A stretch of DNA of 64,000 bases from Chryseobacterium shigense. GTDB taxonomy: Bacteria > Bacteroidota > Bacteroidia > Flavobacteriales > Weeksellaceae. The stretch's first letter is position 1; each line of letters opens with the position of its first letter. The DNA lies in the NCBI RefSeq assembly GCF_014207845.1, contig NZ_JACHLC010000007.1, positions 1-64,000 on the forward strand. Reading direction: 5' to 3'. The notes under the pieces are model-generated. The model saw only the letters and a list, made by a program, of their open reading frames with translations, was not told where the DNA came from and did no database searches. The translations under genes were made by a program, and so were the position numbers. Of the stretch, positions 61,786-64,000 are shown in pieces.

Positions 61786-62160
61786 ATGAATCTTATGAAA
61801 AAAATAATCTCTACTGCTTTTCTACTTGTCATCTCGGCATCTGCCAACATGCTTTCCGCTCAGACTCAGTCTCTCAGCAAAGCACAGATGCAAGCTATTC
61901 AATCTGATAATGTTGCTTCATTTAAAAAGAATTTCTCAAAAGCAGATTACAACAAATGCTTTCCACTTAAGGATGAAACTTTCAGCGCATTAGGCTTCAG
62001 TTCACTTTACGGCAGAAATAATATCGTTAAATTCCTGTTAGACAACCAGGCAGATATTAATAAAGAGTGTAACGGTAAAACTCCCCTTGCATTAGCTAAA
62101 TTGGGGAAAAAAGAAGAAACTGTACAGTTGTTGATACAAAAAGGCGCTGCAAATAATTAA
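61786..62160 (+). CDS. secreted ankyrin-repeat protein 1
   Basis: The start is set at ATG 61786 (or 61795), giving the signal peptide KKIISTAFLLVISASANMLSA with cleavage near LSAQ, so the protein is periplasmic. The mature part, about 95 residues, has two ankyrin repeats, GFSSLYGRNNIVKFLLDNQA and GKTPLALAKLGKKEETVQLL. Ankyrin repeats mediate protein binding. A related protein is encoded at 63092-63538, with a DUF2975-HTH pair in between. A terminator follows at 62188. Confidence 0.82.
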   Translation: MNLMKKIISTAFLLVISASANMLSAQTQSLSKAQMQAIQSDNVASFKKNFSKADYNKCFPLKDETFSALGFSSLYGRNNIVKFLLDNQADINKECNGKTPLALAKLGKKEETVQLLIQKGAANN

Positions 62161-62187
62161 TTAAAAAGCCCTCAAATAATACACAAG

Positions 62188-62209
62188 ACTTCCGAAAGGA
62201 AGTTTTTTT
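62188..62209 (+). terminator. terminator of the first ankyrin gene
   Basis: ACTTCC-GAAA-GGAAGT forms a 6-bp stem with a stable GAAA loop followed by seven T. Confidence 0.75.
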
Positions 62210-62290
62210 ATTTTCTAAATTCAATAAATTACAATAAAATTTTATCGTAATACAATAAATTTTTATACATTTACAACAAAATAAGATGTT

Positions 62291-62875
62291 ATGAAACTCA
62301 TTGGTGAAAACTCTCTCTCAACTGTTATCAATAAACTTTTGATCATTGGTTTTGCAGTACAGGTTATGTATTTAGGATATCTGATTTTTGGATTTATTAT
62401 CAGTTATATCAACCGGAATACGGCAAGCAGTTATTTTGCGGAAACATTCAAAATCGGAAACTTTGAGGATGAAGTAAAAAAGGTAAATTCCGAATCCCTG
62501 GACTTTCAGTTCAAAATGCCCTTTTCAGATAGTGTAACAACAGGTGATTATAGTCTGTTTGCCCTTACCTCCATTATTTTTTTCTTAGGATTCTACTGCC
62601 TTTTTACATTGTATTTATTCAAAATATTCAAAGGAATGAGCACTGATATTATTTTTAATAAAAAGGTTATTGTTGATTTAAAGCGGTTTGGATTACTGAA
62701 CCTTCTTTTCATTCCTTTTTATTGCATTCTTTTGTTTTTCATTGACAAATCCTTATTCCATATTGATCCCATATTCATACTACTCCATTTTTCAATAGGA
62801 GTTGTTATTCTCTTTATTATAGAATTTTTCAAGAAAGGCTTCGAACTGCAGACACAAAATGATTTAACCATATAA
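62291..62875 (+). CDS. DUF2975-family membrane protein
   Basis: The 194-aa protein has four predicted membrane segments (about residues 15-38, 85-110, 128-150, 155-178) with a periplasmic loop after the first. I recognise the type as DUF2975, which in many bacteria is paired with a small YozG-like Cro/C1 helix-turn-helix protein; that is the next gene here, after 2 bases. The pair may act as a membrane sensor and regulator, but this is inference. Confidence 0.8.
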   Translation: MKLIGENSLSTVINKLLIIGFAVQVMYLGYLIFGFIISYINRNTASSYFAETFKIGNFEDEVKKVNSESLDFQFKMPFSDSVTTGDYSLFALTSIIFFLGFYCLFTLYLFKIFKGMSTDIIFNKKVIVDLKRFGLLNLLFIPFYCILLFFIDKSLFHIDPIFILLHFSIGVVILFIIEFFKKGFELQTQNDLTI

Positions 62876-62877
62876 CT

Positions 62878-63081
62878 ATGCCTATTATAATCAATATAGA
62901 TGTGATGCTTGCCAAACGTAAAATGCAGTCTCAGGAACTGGCCGAGAAAATCGGGATTACGCAGGCCAATCTTTCCATTCTGAAAAACGGAAAAGCAAAG
63001 GCAATAAAAATATCGACTTTGGAAGCCATCTGTATGGCTTTAGAATGCCAGCCTGGCGATATACTGGAATTTAAACCTTAA
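62878..63081 (+). CDS. YozG-like Cro/C1 helix-turn-helix regulator
   Basis: A 67-aa DNA-binding protein of the Cro/C1 (XRE) family: MLAKRKMQSQELAEKIGITQ and ANLSILKNGKAKAI span the helix-turn-helix (about 9-42), followed by STLEAICMALECQPGDILEF, the usual end of the domain. The short length is typical for the partner of DUF2975 proteins. It starts 2 bases after the DUF2975 gene and is followed after 10 bases by the second ankyrin gene, so the three are probably one operon. Confidence 0.92.
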   Translation: MPIIINIDVMLAKRKMQSQELAEKIGITQANLSILKNGKAKAIKISTLEAICMALECQPGDILEFKP

Positions 63082-63091
63082 AAAAATAATT

Positions 63092-63538
63092 ATGGAACTA
63101 CCTCAAATGCTGAACAAAAAAATTATTCTTATCCTGAATATTTTTATAGCATCGATCCTTTATGGACAAGAATTGACCAATGAGCACAAGCAGATGTTAA
63201 AATATGACAACACTGCTTATTTCCCTACTCTGGTTAATAAAGAAAACATCAATACATGTTATGTTGTAGAAAACAATTCCTATACTTTATTGGCCTTATC
63301 CATTAAAATGGACAGTACTCAGGTCTTTCAGAAGCTTATTGATGAAAAAGCAGATCCGGAAAAAATTTGTGATGGTAAAACAGCATTAATGTTTGCCGCA
63401 AAATACGGCAATACAGAACTTGCAAAAAAACTGTTACAGAACGGAGCAAAAAAAGACACCAAAACAGATAAGGGCTATACAGCGTTGGACTATGCCAAAA
63501 AATATGAAAAACCGGATATTATCAAACTTCTGGAATAA
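63092..63538 (+). CDS. secreted ankyrin-repeat protein 2
   Basis: The 148-aa protein has a signal peptide (KKIILILNIFIASILYG, cleavage before QELT) and two or three ankyrin repeats: NSYTLLALSIKMDSTQVFQK, GKTALMFAAKYGNTELAKKL and GYTALDYAKKYEKPDIIKLL. The pre-repeat segment (HKQMLKYDNTAYFPTLVNKE) parallels the same region of protein 1 (AQMQAIQSDNVASFKKNFSK), so the two are probably distant paralogues. It is the last gene in the operon with the DUF2975-HTH pair. The ATG at 63092 is followed by another Met five codons later. Confidence 0.82.
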   Translation: MELPQMLNKKIILILNIFIASILYGQELTNEHKQMLKYDNTAYFPTLVNKENINTCYVVENNSYTLLALSIKMDSTQVFQKLIDEKADPEKICDGKTALMFAAKYGNTELAKKLLQNGAKKDTKTDKGYTALDYAKKYEKPDIIKLLE

Positions 63539-63564
63539 ATTAATTAATTGCCCCATAAACATAT

Positions 63565-63601
63565 AAATCCTTTCAGACTTCAAAATCTGAAAGGATTTTT
63601 G
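63565..63601 (+). terminator. terminator of the DUF2975-HTH-ankyrin operon
   Basis: AAATCCTTTCAGA and TCTGAAAGGATTT form a 13-bp stem with an 8-base loop, followed by a short T run. Confidence 0.9.
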
Positions 63602-63612
63602 TATAAAAGTCC

Positions 63613-63620
63613 TATCTTTG
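63613..63620 (+). promoter_or_regulatory. -7 box of aspS
   Basis: TATCTTTG matches TAnnTTTG and lies 25 bases before the aspS ATG; the -33 region falls in the preceding terminator. Confidence 0.5.
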
Positions 63621-63645
63621 CACCGAAAATTTCAAACCAATAATT

Positions 63646-64000
63646 ATGTTTCGATCACACACGAACGGAGAATTATCTCTGAAAAATCTAAATGAAGAAG
63701 TTACACTTTCCGGATGGGTACAAACTATCCGCGACAAAGGATTTATGATTTGGATAGATCTTCGGGATCGTTACGGAATTACCCAACTGGTTTTTGATCA
63801 GGAACGTTCTTCTGCCCAACTTATAGAAGAAGCAAAAAAACTGGGCCGTGAATTCGTGATCCAGGTTACAGGAAAAGTAATTGAAAGAGTAAGCAAAAAC
63901 CCTAATATTCCAACAGGAGAAATTGAAATTTTAGTTGAAAAATTAACGGTTCTTAATGAATCTCAGCTTCCGCCTTTCACTATTGAAGATGAAACGGATG
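63646..64000 (+). CDS. aspS: aspartate-tRNA ligase, 5' part (runs off the window)
   Basis: The first 118 codons are present. They encode the N-terminal OB-fold anticodon-binding domain of a class II aspartyl-tRNA synthetase: [20 protein letters not shown] (1-20), [20 protein letters not shown] (21-40), [10 protein letters not shown], then [20 protein letters not shown]. The pattern fits bacterial AspRS and not AsnRS, chiefly in the HTNGELS opening and the [10 protein letters not shown] strand. The catalytic domain lies beyond the right edge. Confidence 0.9.
   Translation, partial: MFRSHTNGELSLKNLNEEVTLSGWVQTIRDKGFMIWIDLRDRYGITQLVFDQERSSAQLIEEAKKLGREFVIQVTGKVIERVSKNPNIPTGEIEILVEKLTVLNESQLPPFTIEDETD

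Overview
The window looks like a chromosomal segment of a Bacteroidota bacterium of the Flavobacteriia, most likely Chryseobacterium or a close Weeksellaceae relative. The grounds are Bacteroidota-type promoters (TAnnTTTG -7 boxes) at many genes, type IX secretion (T9SS) C-terminal sorting domains, the flavobacterial gene order acpP-fabF-rnc-(IPExxxVDY gene)-pyk, the pair of DUF6452/DUF6048-like genes behind rlmD, and an sdhCAB operon with a single cytochrome b subunit. The genus is inferred from gene content and not proven.

Positions 1 to about 15,625 are an AT-rich integrated element whose left end lies outside the window. Its right end is a short tRNA/tmRNA-like 3' end at 15601-15625, next to a tyrosine integrase (14156-15448). 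The backbone behind the integrase holds an unrecognised 496-aa protein, an excisionase-type helix-turn-helix protein and a VirE-N/BT4734-like primase-type protein. The cargo (about 2,800-10,300) is a defence-like block: Vsr endonuclease, a four-gene overlapping operon (C5-cytosine methyltransferase, a large protein with two GHKL ATPase domains, a receiver-like protein, a CHAT/caspase-like protease), and a divergent PD-(D/E)XK nuclease-like protein. I know of no named system with exactly this composition; it reads as a restriction-modification system joined to a two-component-like relay with a protease output. A 5'-truncated nSTAND NTPase sits at the left edge.

Positions 16,134 to 28,590 are core genome: fatty acid synthesis (acpP, fabF), RNase III, pyruvate kinase, an aldehyde dehydrogenase, histidine degradation (hutG, hutI), ruvB, an FMN-binding regulator-like protein, an MBL hydrolase and coaE.

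Positions 28,599 to 40,223 carry two adjacent peptide natural-product clusters. The first (minus strand) has a 57-aa precursor peptide overlapping a prolyl-oligopeptidase gene, followed by a LanB-type dehydratase split over two genes; no LanC is visible and the core has no Cys. The second (plus strand) has two 53-aa double-glycine-type precursors with two Cys each, a 52-aa membrane peptide, a membrane protein, a membrane-anchored thioredoxin-like protein and a C39-peptidase ABC exporter. A TPR/AraC-type regulator lies between the clusters.

Positions 40,281 to 64,000 are again mostly core: a 1460-aa T9SS-secreted Fn3/GEVED protein, a decayed T9SS gene tail, DUF6048/DUF6452-like proteins, rlmD, a thioredoxin-fold lipoprotein without the CxxC, sdhCAB, a ComEC-like channel, a GH99/71-like glycosidase, lpxB, DUF2480, a DUF2723-like glycosyltransferase, a DUF937 protein, a MATE exporter, two ankyrin proteins flanking a DUF2975-HTH pair, and the 5' end of aspS.
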